From: Agrobacterium rubi TR3 = NBRC 13261
Lineage (GTDB): Bacteria > Pseudomonadota > Alphaproteobacteria > Rhizobiales > Rhizobiaceae
NCBI RefSeq assembly: GCF_000739935.1
Contig: NZ_BBJU01000025.1
Coordinates: forward strand, 1-64,000
Direction: 5' to 3'
Length of the DNA stretch: 64,000 nt
Shown here: positions 9,482-17,925 of the stretch, piece by piece
How positions within the stretch are numbered: position 1 is the first letter of the stretch
Layout: every line of letters begins with the position of its first letter
Notes under the pieces: generated by a model
The model's input: only the letters and a program-made list of their open reading frames with translations
The model's database searches: none
Told to the model about the DNA's origin: nothing
Made by a program: the position numbers and the translations under genes

Positions 9482-10699
9482 ATGGCAGGCACACTCGTCA
9501 TCGTCGGTGCGGGGCAGGCCGGCTTTGCCCTTGCCGCCAAACTGCGGGCGTTGAAGGATGAAAGGCCGATCGTCATCATCGGCTCGGAAGACGTTCCGCC
9601 CTACCAGAGGCCGCCGCTGTCCAAGAAATATCTGATGGGCGAGATGAGTTTTGATCGCCTGCAATTCCGGTCTGCCGAATGGTTTGCCGAAAACAATGTC
9701 GAGATACGCCTGTCCACATGGGTCGAAGAGATAGACCGCGCTGCGAAAACCGTGCGCATGCAGGATGGCAGCACGCTTGCATATGACAAACTGGCCCTGG
9801 CAACGGGCGCTTCCCCGCGTCTCTTGCCCGCAGGCGTTGGCGGTGATCTGGACGGGGTGCTGACCGTGCGCGACAAGCGGGACGCCGATCGGTTGATGGA
9901 CGATATGCAGCCCGGTCGTCGGTTGCTGGTGATCGGTGGTGGCTATATCGGTCTGGAGGCCGCAGCCGTAGCCAGACAGTTGGGGCTTGAAGTTACCCTG
10001 ATCGAAATGGCGGACCGTATTCTGCAACGGGTGGCAGCGCCCGAAACAGCCGCGATCATCCGCGACATTCACCTGTCCCATGGTGTTTCGATCCGCGAGA
10101 AAACCGGCTTGACCCGGCTGATCGGCACAGACGGGCGCGTCAGCGCAGCGGAACTATCTGACGGTTCGTTGCTGGATGTCGATTTCGTTATCGCTGGCAT
10201 TGGCGTGACGCCCAACGACCGGCTGGCACGCGAATCGGGCCTTGATGTCGGAAACGGTATTCTGGTCGATCAATTCACCCGCACGTCGGACCCTGATATT
10301 TACGCCATGGGCGATTGCGCGCTGCTGCCCTTCAACGACGCCGATGTGCGGCTCGAATCGGTGCAGAATGCTGTCGATCAGGCGGAAGCAGCTGCTGTCA
10401 TTCTGGCAGGAGACGAAAAGCCCTATCAGCCCAAGCCGTGGTTCTGGTCTGATCAGTATGATGTGAAACTGCAAATTGCCGGTTTTAACCATGGTTATGA
10501 CGAAACGCTGGTGCGGCCCGGCCAGCGCGAAGGCAGCCACTCGGTCTGGTATTTCAAACAGGGTCGTTTTGTTGCGGTGGATGCCATCAATGACGCGAAA
10601 GCCTACGTCAGCGGCAAAAAGCTGCTCGATACCGGCAAGGAACCCAACCGTGCGGTTCTGACCGACCACGCCGCTGACCTGAAATTGCTGCTCGCCTGA
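9482..10699 (+). CDS. FAD-dependent ferredoxin reductase (rhodocoxin/putidaredoxin-reductase type)
   Basis: The 405-residue protein has an FAD-binding Rossmann motif at the N-terminus (VIVGAGQAGFALA), RPPLSKKYL near residue 45, an NAD-binding motif LVIGGGYIGLEAAAVA near 150, and YAMGDCA near 280. It matches NADH-dependent ferredoxin reductases that feed cytochrome P450 or ring-hydroxylating oxygenases. No ferredoxin or oxygenase gene is adjacent. GGAG precedes the ATG at 9482. The aldolase gene begins 10 bases after the stop, so the two probably form an operon. Confidence 0.9.
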   Translation: MAGTLVIVGAGQAGFALAAKLRALKDERPIVIIGSEDVPPYQRPPLSKKYLMGEMSFDRLQFRSAEWFAENNVEIRLSTWVEEIDRAAKTVRMQDGSTLAYDKLALATGASPRLLPAGVGGDLDGVLTVRDKRDADRLMDDMQPGRRLLVIGGGYIGLEAAAVARQLGLEVTLIEMADRILQRVAAPETAAIIRDIHLSHGVSIREKTGLTRLIGTDGRVSAAELSDGSLLDVDFVIAGIGVTPNDRLARESGLDVGNGILVDQFTRTSDPDIYAMGDCALLPFNDADVRLESVQNAVDQAEAAAVILAGDEKPYQPKPWFWSDQYDVKLQIAGFNHGYDETLVRPGQREGSHSVWYFKQGRFVAVDAINDAKAYVSGKKLLDTGKEPNRAVLTDHAADLKLLLA

Positions 10700-10709
10700 G
10701 GATTGCTCC

Positions 10710-11504
10710 ATGCCCGTGCCGGAAAATCGCTTCAAGACTGCCATTCACCAGGGCAAGCCGCAGATCGGCCTGTGGTTGGATATGGGCGAGGCGATCACAG
10801 CAGAGATCGCTGGAACAGCAGGTTTCGACTGGCTGGTGATCGATGGCGAGCACGGCCCGAACGATCTGCGCAGCATCATTGAGCAATTACGAGCGTTGGC
10901 CACGTCATCTGCGGAACCTGTGGTGCGTGTGCCGACAGGCGAAAGCTGGATTATCAAGCAACTGCTCGATGCAGGGGCACGAACGCTGCTGGTGCCGATG
11001 GTCGATTCGGCAAGCCAGGCTGAAGCGCTTGTTTCAGCCATGCATTATCCACCGCGCGGTATTCGCGGCATGGGTGCCGCCGTTGCACGCGCATCCGCGT
11101 TCAACATGATTGAAGATTATTCCCAAACAGCCGCAGACGGGCTTTGCCTGCTGGTGCAAGTGGAAAACCGCGCGGCCATCGCTGATCTCGATAATATATT
11201 GAGGGTCGATGGCATCGACGGCATTTTCATCGGCCCAGCCGATCTCGCAGCCGATATGGGCTATCTCGGGCGAATCGAGGAGCCGGAAGTTCAGGACACG
11301 ATCGAAGCGACGATTCGCAAGATCGTTGCGGCTGGCAAGGCGGCGGGTATTCTGACGTTTAACGAGACATTTAATCAGCGCTATTTGGAGCTTGGAGCGT
11401 CATTCGTAGCGGTGGGAGCAGATGTCACGGAGTTTTCCAGCGCATTGCGATCATTGGCGAGCCGCTACAAGGGTGGAGCGACCCTTAAGCCTTCAAGCTA
11501 TTAA
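10710..11504 (+). CDS. HpcH/HpaI-family aldolase
   Basis: The 264-residue protein is a class II (metal-dependent) HpcH/HpaI aldolase, which cleaves 4-hydroxy-2-oxo-acids such as 2,4-dihydroxyhept-2-ene-1,7-dioate to pyruvate plus an aldehyde. Conserved parts are WLVIDGEHGPND, PVVRVPTGE (catalytic Arg), QVENRAAI (metal-binding Glu) and GIFIGPADLAADMG (metal-binding Asp). The preceding reductase gene is 10 bases away. No other homoprotocatechuate genes are present, so the physiological substrate is uncertain. Confidence 0.88.
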   Translation: MPVPENRFKTAIHQGKPQIGLWLDMGEAITAEIAGTAGFDWLVIDGEHGPNDLRSIIEQLRALATSSAEPVVRVPTGESWIIKQLLDAGARTLLVPMVDSASQAEALVSAMHYPPRGIRGMGAAVARASAFNMIEDYSQTAADGLCLLVQVENRAAIADLDNILRVDGIDGIFIGPADLAADMGYLGRIEEPEVQDTIEATIRKIVAAGKAAGILTFNETFNQRYLELGASFVAVGADVTEFSSALRSLASRYKGGATLKPSSY

Positions 11505-11510
11505 GTCTCA

Positions 11511-11687
11511 TCAATCGTCGTTGCTGGCATTCAGCTTTTCCGGTGGAATACCCTTCTGCTTGGACGTGATCAGCCCCTCATGCAGCAACCGGTCTCTCAA
11601 GATGCGTTCGATTGCCGCTTCGCGCTGCAAACCGTTGTCGCGTGAAAAAGCTGTCAGTGCCACTTCCAGGTCTTCGGGAAAGCTCAT
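11511..11687 (-). CDS. small unknown protein (58 residues)
   Basis: The gene encodes 58 residues from MSFPEDLEVAL after a strong GGAGG ribosome site. The sequence is predicted helical, with AAIERILRDRLLHEGLI resembling short ribbon-helix-helix-like or regulatory peptides. Its start is 17 bases beyond the terminator of the DUF883 gene. I do not recognise a family; related short proteins occur in Rhizobiaceae. Confidence 0.6.
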   Translation of the reverse strand: MSFPEDLEVALTAFSRDNGLQREAAIERILRDRLLHEGLITSKQKGIPPEKLNASNDD

Positions 11688-11704
11688 TGTTGTCCTCCAT
11701 ATAC

Positions 11705-11734
11705 AAAAAAGGCAAGGAGTTGACACTCCTTGCC
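11705..11734 (-). terminator. intrinsic terminator after DUF883 gene
   Basis: A perfect 10-bp stem (GGCAAGGAGT with its complement, TGAC loop) is followed on the minus strand by a run of six T. It closes the DUF883 transcript. Confidence 0.85.
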
Positions 11735-11756
11735 TCATATCTGATAGGCTGAAAGC

Positions 11757-12107
11757 TTAGCGCCAGCGGTAAATGCTGCTGCTCTTCTGCTCCTGCGCGG
11801 CGGTTGCCACGAAGTAGCCGAGCGCAAAACCAAGCGCGCCGACGACTGTCAGCAGCGACGTTGCCGTGCCTGGATTTTCCTTCACGGCCTCGACCACATT
11901 GTGGCTCTGTGCCTTGACGGTCTGTGCTGCCGACTGAGCAACGCGTTGTACCTTGCCGCGTGCTTCATCGACAAACTCGGAAGCGTCGTCTGAAAGGACG
12001 CCTGCGCGTGCCGATACGGACTTGGACAGCGACGAAATCTGCGAGCGCAGTTCCGCAATCTGATTCTCGACTGTGTCTTCCACAACGTTCAATTTGGTCT
12101 GAGCCAT
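11757..12107 (-). CDS. DUF883 (ElaB/YqjD-like) membrane-anchored protein
   Basis: The 116-residue protein has a long amphipathic, coiled-coil-like N-terminal half (about residues 10-75) and one C-terminal membrane helix (about 82-103, LLTVVGALGFALGYFVATAA). This is the layout of DUF883/ElaB-YqjD proteins, which are C-tail-anchored inner-membrane proteins. Some bind ribosomes in stationary phase, an activity known for E. coli YqjD and only inferred here. AGGTGA precedes the start. It is expressed alone with its own terminator. Confidence 0.8.
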   Translation of the reverse strand: MAQTKLNVVEDTVENQIAELRSQISSLSKSVSARAGVLSDDASEFVDEARGKVQRVAQSAAQTVKAQSHNVVEAVKENPGTATSLLTVVGALGFALGYFVATAAQEQKSSSIYRWR

Positions 12108-12215
12108 TTGAAATCACCTCTTGCTGTTGGTCGAGGTGGTAACGCAGTAACCGCACGAATGTTCCGCGCAGATGCGATATCGATGTGTCGAGGATGTATA
12201 GGATTGTTTGGCTGA

Positions 12216-12306
12216 TGGCGGAGAGGATGGGATTCGAACCCACGATACGCTTTTGACGTATACTCCCTTAGCAGGGGAGCGCCTTCGACCACTCGGCCAC
12301 CTCTCC
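12216..12306 (-). tRNA. tRNA-Ser (anticodon GCU)
   Basis: Read on the minus strand, this 91-base sequence has the acceptor pair GGAGAGG/CCTCTCC, a D-arm TGGCCGAGTGG, an anticodon loop with GCT between CTCCC and GGGAG arms, the long variable arm typical of serine tRNAs (ATACG...CGTAT), a T-loop GGTTCGAATCC, discriminator G and an encoded CCA. It reads AGC/AGU codons. No integrase or attachment duplication is visible beside it. Confidence 0.95.
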
Positions 12307-12308
12307 GG

Positions 12309-12893
12309 TGCCGCCTGATTATTGTGTAAAAAAATCGAATGCAAGGCCTTTTCTATAAAGAGGCGAAAAAGACCCATTATAGCGCGTGTTTTCCACCGAC
12401 CCGTTCAAGGTGCAGGGAGCCATCGTTGTTTATCGAATCGAAAAGAGCGAATCGTGGTGCGCGCGATTCTCTTGGCCCATGTCGAAGTCGACGCCTTCGC
12501 GCTTTCCGGCAATGATACATTGTCTCATCATGGCACGCTCTTGCACATGCATAAGTCCTGCAAAATAGGCTCGTTACAGGGAGTAGATGCAGAACGCGTT
12601 GGGTGCGGAGTCAGTATAAGTAACGGATTCAAAACGTATTTTTTAACAATTTGTAAACTCTTGGTTCGCTGCGAACAGCGAAATGTGTTTTTTAAGCAAC
12701 ATCTTAAAACGAAGCGGGTGAGTAAAGGTGTCATAACTGCGTTTGCCGATTGCAAGCGCACGAACCTTCCGTATTTTCAGCGACGGAAGCGAGGCGGTGG
12801 ATCGTCCGTTTTCGAGAACACGGGAATGGGGCAGGGAATGCTGTCCTTCAGCTTAAGAACCCAGACCCTTTTGAAACTTGACTGGAGGTCAAC
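12309..12893 (+). other. long leader/promoter region of the first porin gene
   Basis: This 585-base stretch has no supported gene. One frame is open through most of it and runs into the porin, but it has no ribosome site and a random-looking composition. A perfect stem-loop at 12665-12682 (TTCGCTG-CGAA-CAGCGAA) is followed by a T-rich tract. Just upstream, TTAACAATTTGTAAAC resembles a degenerate CtrA-type site. The region probably holds the porin promoter, a long 5' leader and possibly a small RNA. Confidence 0.4.
12665..12696 (+). other. stem-loop with T-rich tail in porin leader
   Basis: A seven-pair perfect stem with a CGAA tetraloop is followed by ATGTGTTTTTT. It looks like a weak terminator and could end a short leader RNA or attenuate the porin transcript. 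Confidence 0.4.
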
Positions 12894-13991
12894 ATGAACA
12901 TTAAGAGCCTTTTGATCGGCTCCGCTGCAGCTCTCGCAGCAGTATCTGGCGCCCAGGCTGCCGACGCTATCGTCGCTGCTGAGCCAGAACCAATGGAATA
13001 CGTTCGCGTTTGCGACGCTTTCGGCACAGGCTTCTTCTACATTCCTGGTACCGAAACCTGCCTGAAGTTCTCTGGTTACGTTCGTTTCCAGACAGACATC
13101 GGTCGCGACAAGTCTGGCACATCTGATTGGGACTCTTTCACGCGCGCTCAGTTCAACGTTGATACCAAGACAGACACCGAACTCGGTGCCGTTCGTGGTT
13201 TCATCGAATTCCGCGGCGATGCTGACACAGCAGACTCTGCTGGCCTCAACATTCAGCAGGCTTTCATCGAACTCGGCGGCCTGAAGGTCGGTAAGTTCTA
13301 CAACTGGTGGGGCGACAGCCTTTCTGGCGAAACTGACTACCTGAACTCTGCTACACTGTTCAACTCCGTTCGTTACACCTACGATGCAGGCTCTTTCTGG
13401 GCTGGCGTTTCGGTTGACGAACTCGAAGGCCTGAATGGTCGTCTCGCTCGCATCGAAAACGGCGTTGCTACACAGGAAGCTGACAACAATGTTGGTATTT
13501 CTGCTGGCGTCGGCACGAAGCTCGCTGGCTTCACCCTTCAGCTGATCGGCGGCTACGACGTCGACCAGGAAGAAGGCGCAGTTCGCCTCATGGGTACAGC
13601 TGACATCGGTCCTGGCACGCTTGGCCTGGCCGGCGTTTGGGCATCCGGTGGTTCTGCATACTGGGCACGCTCTGAGTGGACTGTTGCTGCTGAATACGCA
13701 ATCAAGGCAACTGACAAGCTGACGATCACGCCTGCTGCTCAGTACTTCGGTAGCGTTGCTGATGGCGTACGTACGAACGGTACTGGCGCTCTTGGGACAG
13801 CTATCTCCAGCGACTCTACGACACTGCGCCTTGGCAACGATTGGTCTGACCGCGATGCATGGACTGCTGGCGTAACGGTTGACTACAAAATCACCGATGG
13901 CCTGACCACCAAGCTCACTGCAAACTACTACGACGAAGACGGCCGTGGCGATCAGGTCACTGGCTTCGTTCGCCTGCAGCGCAACTTCTAA
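12894..13991 (+). CDS. ropA: outer-membrane porin (RopA/Omp2b family), first copy
   Basis: This 365-residue alphaproteobacterial porin (Porin_2 family) has a signal peptide MNIKSLLIGSAAALAAVSGAQA and mature start ADAIVAAEPEP. The conserved YVRVCDAFGTGFFYIPG and ETCLKFSGY lead into the first barrel strand, and the protein ends in Phe (QRNF), as porins recognised by BAM do. The 16-stranded trimeric barrel allows passive diffusion of small hydrophilic solutes. Codon choice is strongly biased, as in highly expressed genes. GGAGG precedes the ATG. A near-twin gene lies 304 bases downstream. Confidence 0.95.
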   Translation: MNIKSLLIGSAAALAAVSGAQAADAIVAAEPEPMEYVRVCDAFGTGFFYIPGTETCLKFSGYVRFQTDIGRDKSGTSDWDSFTRAQFNVDTKTDTELGAVRGFIEFRGDADTADSAGLNIQQAFIELGGLKVGKFYNWWGDSLSGETDYLNSATLFNSVRYTYDAGSFWAGVSVDELEGLNGRLARIENGVATQEADNNVGISAGVGTKLAGFTLQLIGGYDVDQEEGAVRLMGTADIGPGTLGLAGVWASGGSAYWARSEWTVAAEYAIKATDKLTITPAAQYFGSVADGVRTNGTGALGTAISSDSTTLRLGNDWSDRDAWTAGVTVDYKITDGLTTKLTANYYDEDGRGDQVTGFVRLQRNF

Positions 13992-14295
13992 TCTGATCTG
14001 ACTTTGTCAGTGATGGAAAACCCGGCTTTCGAGCCGGGTTTTTTCGTTTTATCCGATGAATTTCAAACGTCTAATGCGAAAGGATCGCGGCTTTTTCCGG
14101 TAATGCTTCATTAACACTTCGGCCATCCTGCGGTTGATTTGTGACGAAGTTGCAACAGCATGACGGCAACGGTTCGACTTTAGCGCTCATTTGCTCTTTT
14201 CGCGGTTGCGCGACTCTCCGCTTATGGCTCTAATCGGTTCCAAGGACAGCATCACTCCCATCCGCTGTTTCTCATCATTTGACTTGGAGGTCACC
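13992..14295 (+). other. spacer between the two porin genes
   Basis: It contains the terminator of the first porin and then about 250 bases with no gene, presumably the promoter and leader of the second porin. The last bases (TTGGAGGTCACC) closely match the ribosome region of the first porin. Confidence 0.5.
14021..14046 (+). terminator. intrinsic terminator of first porin
   Basis: The stem CCCGGCT/AGCCGGG is followed by TTTTTT. Confidence 0.85.
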
Positions 14296-15318
14296 ATGAA
14301 CATTAAGAGCTTTTTGATCGGCTCCGCTGCAGCACTCGCAGCAGTATCTGGCGCACAGGCTGCAGACGCAATCGTCGCTGCTGAACCTGAGCCACTGGAA
14401 TACGTTCGCGTTTGCGACGCTTTCGGCACAGGCTTCTTCTACATCCCTGGCACTGAAACATGCTTGAAGTTCTCTGGTTACATCCGTTTCCAGACAGACA
14501 TCGGTCGTGATGAATCCGGCACGTCTGATTGGAACTCTTTCACACGCGCACAGTTCAACGTTGACACACGCACAGACACCGAACTCGGCGCTCTGCGTGG
14601 CTTCATCGAATTCCGTGGCGACGCTGAAAACGGTGCTGGCGATTCCGGCCTCAACATTCAGCAGGCATTTATTGAACTCGGCGGCCTTAAGGTCGGTAAG
14701 TTCTACAGCGAGTGGGATAACGATCTGAACGGCGAAACGGACATCCTGTCCTCCAACACGCTGTTCAACTCTGTTCGTTACACATACGACGCTGGTTCTT
14801 TCTACGCCAACGTTTCTGTTGACGAGCTTGAAGGCACGTTCTCCACCAACGACAACAACGTCGGTGTTACCGGTGTGGTTGGCGCGAAGTTTGGTGCGGT
14901 TACTGCAACAATCGTTGGCAGCTACGACACAGACCTCGAAGACGGTGCCGTTCGCGGTATCCTGTTTGCTGACGTTGGTCCAGGCACACTCGGCCTGTCT
15001 GGCGTATGGGCTTCTGGCGTAAACTCCTACTATGGCGTTTCCGAATGGGCTGTTGCTGCAGAATACGCAATCAAGGCAACTGACAAGCTGACTATCACGC
15101 CAGCTGCTGAATACCTCGGCAACCTGTCTGCTCCGATTGGCTTCACGCCGGTTAACCCAAATGCTGACTTCACAAGCAACGATGCATGGACAGCTGGTCT
15201 GACTGTTGATTACAAAATCACAGACGGCCTGAGCACAAAGGTTACAGCTAACTACATCGACGAAGACAACGCTGACGACCAGGTTACCGGTTTCGTTCGC
15301 CTTCAGCGCGATTTCTAA
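14296..15318 (+). CDS. ropA: outer-membrane porin (RopA/Omp2b family), second copy
   Basis: This 340-residue porin has a signal peptide and first 70 or so mature residues nearly identical to the copy at 12894. It diverges, and is 25 residues shorter, in surface-loop regions (about residues 165-210 and 270-300), then converges again at the C-terminus (VTGFVRLQRDF). It is translated from the ATG at 14296 after GGAGG; an in-frame extension to 14191 lacks support. It has its own terminator, so the two porins can be regulated separately. Confidence 0.95.
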   Translation: MNIKSFLIGSAAALAAVSGAQAADAIVAAEPEPLEYVRVCDAFGTGFFYIPGTETCLKFSGYIRFQTDIGRDESGTSDWNSFTRAQFNVDTRTDTELGALRGFIEFRGDAENGAGDSGLNIQQAFIELGGLKVGKFYSEWDNDLNGETDILSSNTLFNSVRYTYDAGSFYANVSVDELEGTFSTNDNNVGVTGVVGAKFGAVTATIVGSYDTDLEDGAVRGILFADVGPGTLGLSGVWASGVNSYYGVSEWAVAAEYAIKATDKLTITPAAEYLGNLSAPIGFTPVNPNADFTSNDAWTAGLTVDYKITDGLSTKVTANYIDEDNADDQVTGFVRLQRDF

Positions 15319-15349
15319 TCTGATCTGACTTTCCAAGTCATTCAGGAAA

Positions 15350-15375
15350 GCCCGGCTCTCGAGCCGGGCTTTTTC
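15350..15375 (+). terminator. intrinsic terminator of second porin
   Basis: The stem CCCGGCTC/GAGCCGGG is followed by CTTTTTCG. It is almost the same hairpin as after the first porin. Confidence 0.85.
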
Positions 15376-15417
15376 GTTTGTGATGGTTTGTTGGTGCAGC
15401 AGGTTTGAACAGGCACA

Positions 15418-15446
15418 AAAAAAGCGCCGGGATCGGCGCTTTTTGT
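15418..15446 (-). terminator. intrinsic terminator of lytic transglycosylase gene
   Basis: AGCGCCG and its complement flank a GGAT loop, with an A-run on one side and a T-run on the other, so it can act in both directions. It follows the stop of the minus-strand gene by about 20 bases. Confidence 0.8.
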
Positions 15447-15468
15447 TTTATGATGGTATCGCTTGAAC

Positions 15469-17541
15469 TCAGCCGGGTCTGCCGTCTCGCAGGTCGGTGA
15501 CGATGTCGGCCTTCTGGCCGAGACGGGTTTTGTAGATCTGGTAATTTTCCATGACCCGCTGCACGTAGTTACGGGTTTCGGGGAAGGGGATGCGCTCGAT
15601 CCAGTCGACGACGTCGTCGATGGGTTTGCCGCGCGGGTCGCCGTAACGGGCAATCCATTCCGGCACGCGCTTGGGACCTGCATTATAGGCGACGAAAGTC
15701 AGAATGTAGGAGCCGCCGAAGCTGTCGATCTGCTCGCCCAGATAATGCGCGCCGAGTGTGGCGTTATAGCCGGCATCCGTGGTGAGCTTGGCCTGGGTAA
15801 AATCCATGCCGTGACGGCTGGCCACGCCTTTGGCAGTCCCAGGCAAAAGTTGTAGCAGTCCGCGCGCATTGGCGGGAGAGACGGCCGCTGGGTTGAAGGC
15901 GCTCTCCTGTCTGGCGATGGCGTAGGCCAAAGCTTTGCCGGAGCCGGAAATATTCGCACTGCCAGGAATGACACCGATAGGGTAGGCGAGTGCCGCCGCA
16001 TCGATGCCGCGACTGAACGCCGTTTTACCGATTTGCAGCGAAACCTGATGATTATTGTTGGCTTCCGCTCGCGTCGCAAGAATTGCCAACTCGCCGGGAC
16101 TGTCCATCTGCTCGGCGAGAGCACGGTAAAGACTGTCTGCCCGCCAGCTATAACCCGCCGCTTCCAGTCGTTCGATGGCACGCACGGCCTCACGGTCGGC
16201 AAAGTGCTGTCGATCATTGTCTGTTGGAGACGGGTAGGTCACGTTGATCGTCGTCGTGCCGATTCGCGCGGCAGCAAGCTGGCCGTAAAACGTGCCGGGA
16301 TTGGCGGCAGCCTTGGTGAAATAGTCGCGCGCATCGCCCGGCCCACCTGCCTCAGCCGTCCGCCCGAGCCAATAATAGGCGCGCGAGGCCGAAAGCGGGC
16401 GGTTGGAGGCTTGCAGAAGTGCATTGAAATGTTTGGCCGCCGAGGCCGGGTCTTGCAGCGCCCGCAAGGCATACCAGCCCGCGTGGAATTCGGCGTCGGC
16501 AATATCCACGGCAGAGGTGGCGGAATGGTTTGCGACAATATTGTACGCTTCCTTGAAATCGCCGAGATCCGCCAGACCGCGCGCGACGATGCGCCGCTCG
16601 TTCCACCATTCCCCGGGATCGCCCAGCTGTACCGGGTCCTTCGGCGACTGCGCAAGAAGTGCTGCAGCTTCTTCGTATTTTTGTTGATGCCGCAGATTTT
16701 CAATGCGCGCGAACAGGTAAGCCGGGTCGTTGCGCATGGCGGCGGGAACGGCGTTGAGCGCTACTGCCGCCGTCTTTGATTTCTGCAGAACGGCTGCCCA
16801 GGCGGTGTAGAGCTGTGGCACCTTGCCGAGATCGGCGAAGCGCTTGGCCTGGCTGACCCGGTTGCGATACATCAGGTAGTCCATCCGCGCCTTGTGATCT
16901 GCAACGGAGAGAAGGCCGGAGAACTGGCTTAGGACGCGATCTTCCAGACCCGTATCCATGGTCTCGCTCGTCCAGATACGGCGGATCAGCGTTTGCGCCT
17001 GATCGCTATGGCCTGACGTATTGAACGCGGTGGCCAGCGCCAAGGTGCCTTCCGGCGTTTCGGGCGTGGTCGTTGCGAAATAGGCGATGACGTCAGAGGG
17101 CTGAAGGCTTTCGCGCAACATCGCGCGTTCGGAGTTTGCGCGAAGCGTCGCAATCCCTGGCCATCCGTTCAAGACACGCTGAGCGGCTGTGATTTCGCTT
17201 GATGGAACATCCCTCTGGCCGGAAATCGCAATCGCCCATGTCAAGATATGCCGGTCCAAACTGGTGACGGGCAGGGCATTGCGAATGCTCATGGCACGCG
17301 CGGCATCGCGGCTCGACAAGGCGTCGAGGCCCGCTTTCAGGTCGGACACATCGAGCGGCATGTTGGGGCGAATGATGGAGCCGGTCACATCGGGGCTGGC
17401 TGGCAAGAACGCCGGAACCGCAGGAGCGTTCGGCTTCACATAGGGCAGGGGCGCCACGCCATCTGGTGACGGGCCTGCCCAAGCGCTCCAGACGGTTGCG
17501 GCAAGACCCGCTGCCAGCAGGCCAAAAGCTGTTTTCTTCAT
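15469..17541 (-). CDS. slt: soluble lytic murein transglycosylase (Slt family)
   Basis: The 690-residue precursor has an N-terminal signal sequence (MKKTAFGLLAAGLAATVWSAWA), a long superhelical alpha domain of about 450 residues, and a C-terminal goose-lysozyme-type SLT domain. The catalytic glutamate lies in AIARQESAFNP, followed by ANARGLLQLLPGTA and FVAYNAGPKRVPEW. The enzyme cleaves the glycan backbone of peptidoglycan in the periplasm, leaving 1,6-anhydro ends. The start at 17541 follows AGGGG. A candidate CtrA site lies about 140 bases upstream, which would tie it to the cell cycle. Confidence 0.93.
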   Translation of the reverse strand: MKKTAFGLLAAGLAATVWSAWAGPSPDGVAPLPYVKPNAPAVPAFLPASPDVTGSIIRPNMPLDVSDLKAGLDALSSRDAARAMSIRNALPVTSLDRHILTWAIAISGQRDVPSSEITAAQRVLNGWPGIATLRANSERAMLRESLQPSDVIAYFATTTPETPEGTLALATAFNTSGHSDQAQTLIRRIWTSETMDTGLEDRVLSQFSGLLSVADHKARMDYLMYRNRVSQAKRFADLGKVPQLYTAWAAVLQKSKTAAVALNAVPAAMRNDPAYLFARIENLRHQQKYEEAAALLAQSPKDPVQLGDPGEWWNERRIVARGLADLGDFKEAYNIVANHSATSAVDIADAEFHAGWYALRALQDPASAAKHFNALLQASNRPLSASRAYYWLGRTAEAGGPGDARDYFTKAAANPGTFYGQLAAARIGTTTINVTYPSPTDNDRQHFADREAVRAIERLEAAGYSWRADSLYRALAEQMDSPGELAILATRAEANNNHQVSLQIGKTAFSRGIDAAALAYPIGVIPGSANISGSGKALAYAIARQESAFNPAAVSPANARGLLQLLPGTAKGVASRHGMDFTQAKLTTDAGYNATLGAHYLGEQIDSFGGSYILTFVAYNAGPKRVPEWIARYGDPRGKPIDDVVDWIERIPFPETRNYVQRVMENYQIYKTRLGQKADIVTDLRDGRPG

Positions 17542-17677
17542 GCCCCTACTCGCGATGTGAGGGTGGCTCGCCCGGGCCACGTCAGGTTACAGTTCAGGCA
17601 CCACGTCAAACGCCATACCGGATTTTCCGATTTGGCAAGCGGGCGGACAATACGTCTTCCATTAGCCGCTTTCAGCA

Positions 17678-17692
17678 TTAACGAAACCTTAA
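17678..17692. promoter_or_regulatory. candidate CtrA box (TTAA-N7-TTAA)
   Basis: TTAA-CGAAACC-TTAA matches the alphaproteobacterial CtrA consensus spacing exactly. It is 137 bases upstream of the slt start and about 235 upstream of dapA. Confidence 0.45.
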
Positions 17693-17834
17693 TGAACTCC
17701 ATCGCTTCAGATCAAATTTAGGTCAGAATGGTCGCGTTACAAGCTTTTGCCGCATCACTAGGCGCTTGGCCCGTTTGCCGCTCTTTTCGTCCAAACTTTT
17801 TGTATGTCTCAGGTCAAAAGGCGGTGTTAACAGC

Positions 17835-17863
17835 TTGTCGGTCGCTTTGGGCCACACTAATGT
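17835..17863 (+). promoter_or_regulatory. candidate sigma-70-type promoter for dapA
   Basis: TTGTCG and TAATGT are separated by 17 bases, about 60 bases upstream of the dapA start. This is a motif match only. Confidence 0.35.
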
Positions 17864-17925
17864 GACACCGTTTTAATCATGGAATGCGGCTGAAGCATGG
17901 ACTGGCTCGCCGCTAGGAGTTTTGC

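Larger units (their letters stand above)
17542..17925. other. divergent promoter region between slt and dapA
   Basis: This 384-base region has no supported gene. It contains a perfect-half-site CtrA-like motif at 17678-17692 and a candidate -35/-10 pair for dapA at 17835-17863. Nothing else was recognised. Confidence 0.5.

Noticed and set aside
12216-12306. tRNA-Ser as a possible integration site
   Set aside because: No integrase nearby and no repeated tRNA end seen in the flanks.
12322-12897. 191-codon frame across the porin leader
   Set aside because: No ribosome site, random-looking composition, and it runs into the porin start.
14275-15336. 353-codon open frame antisense to the second porin
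   Set aside because: The biased codon use of the porin leaves the opposite strand open. Cys-rich product without family resemblance.
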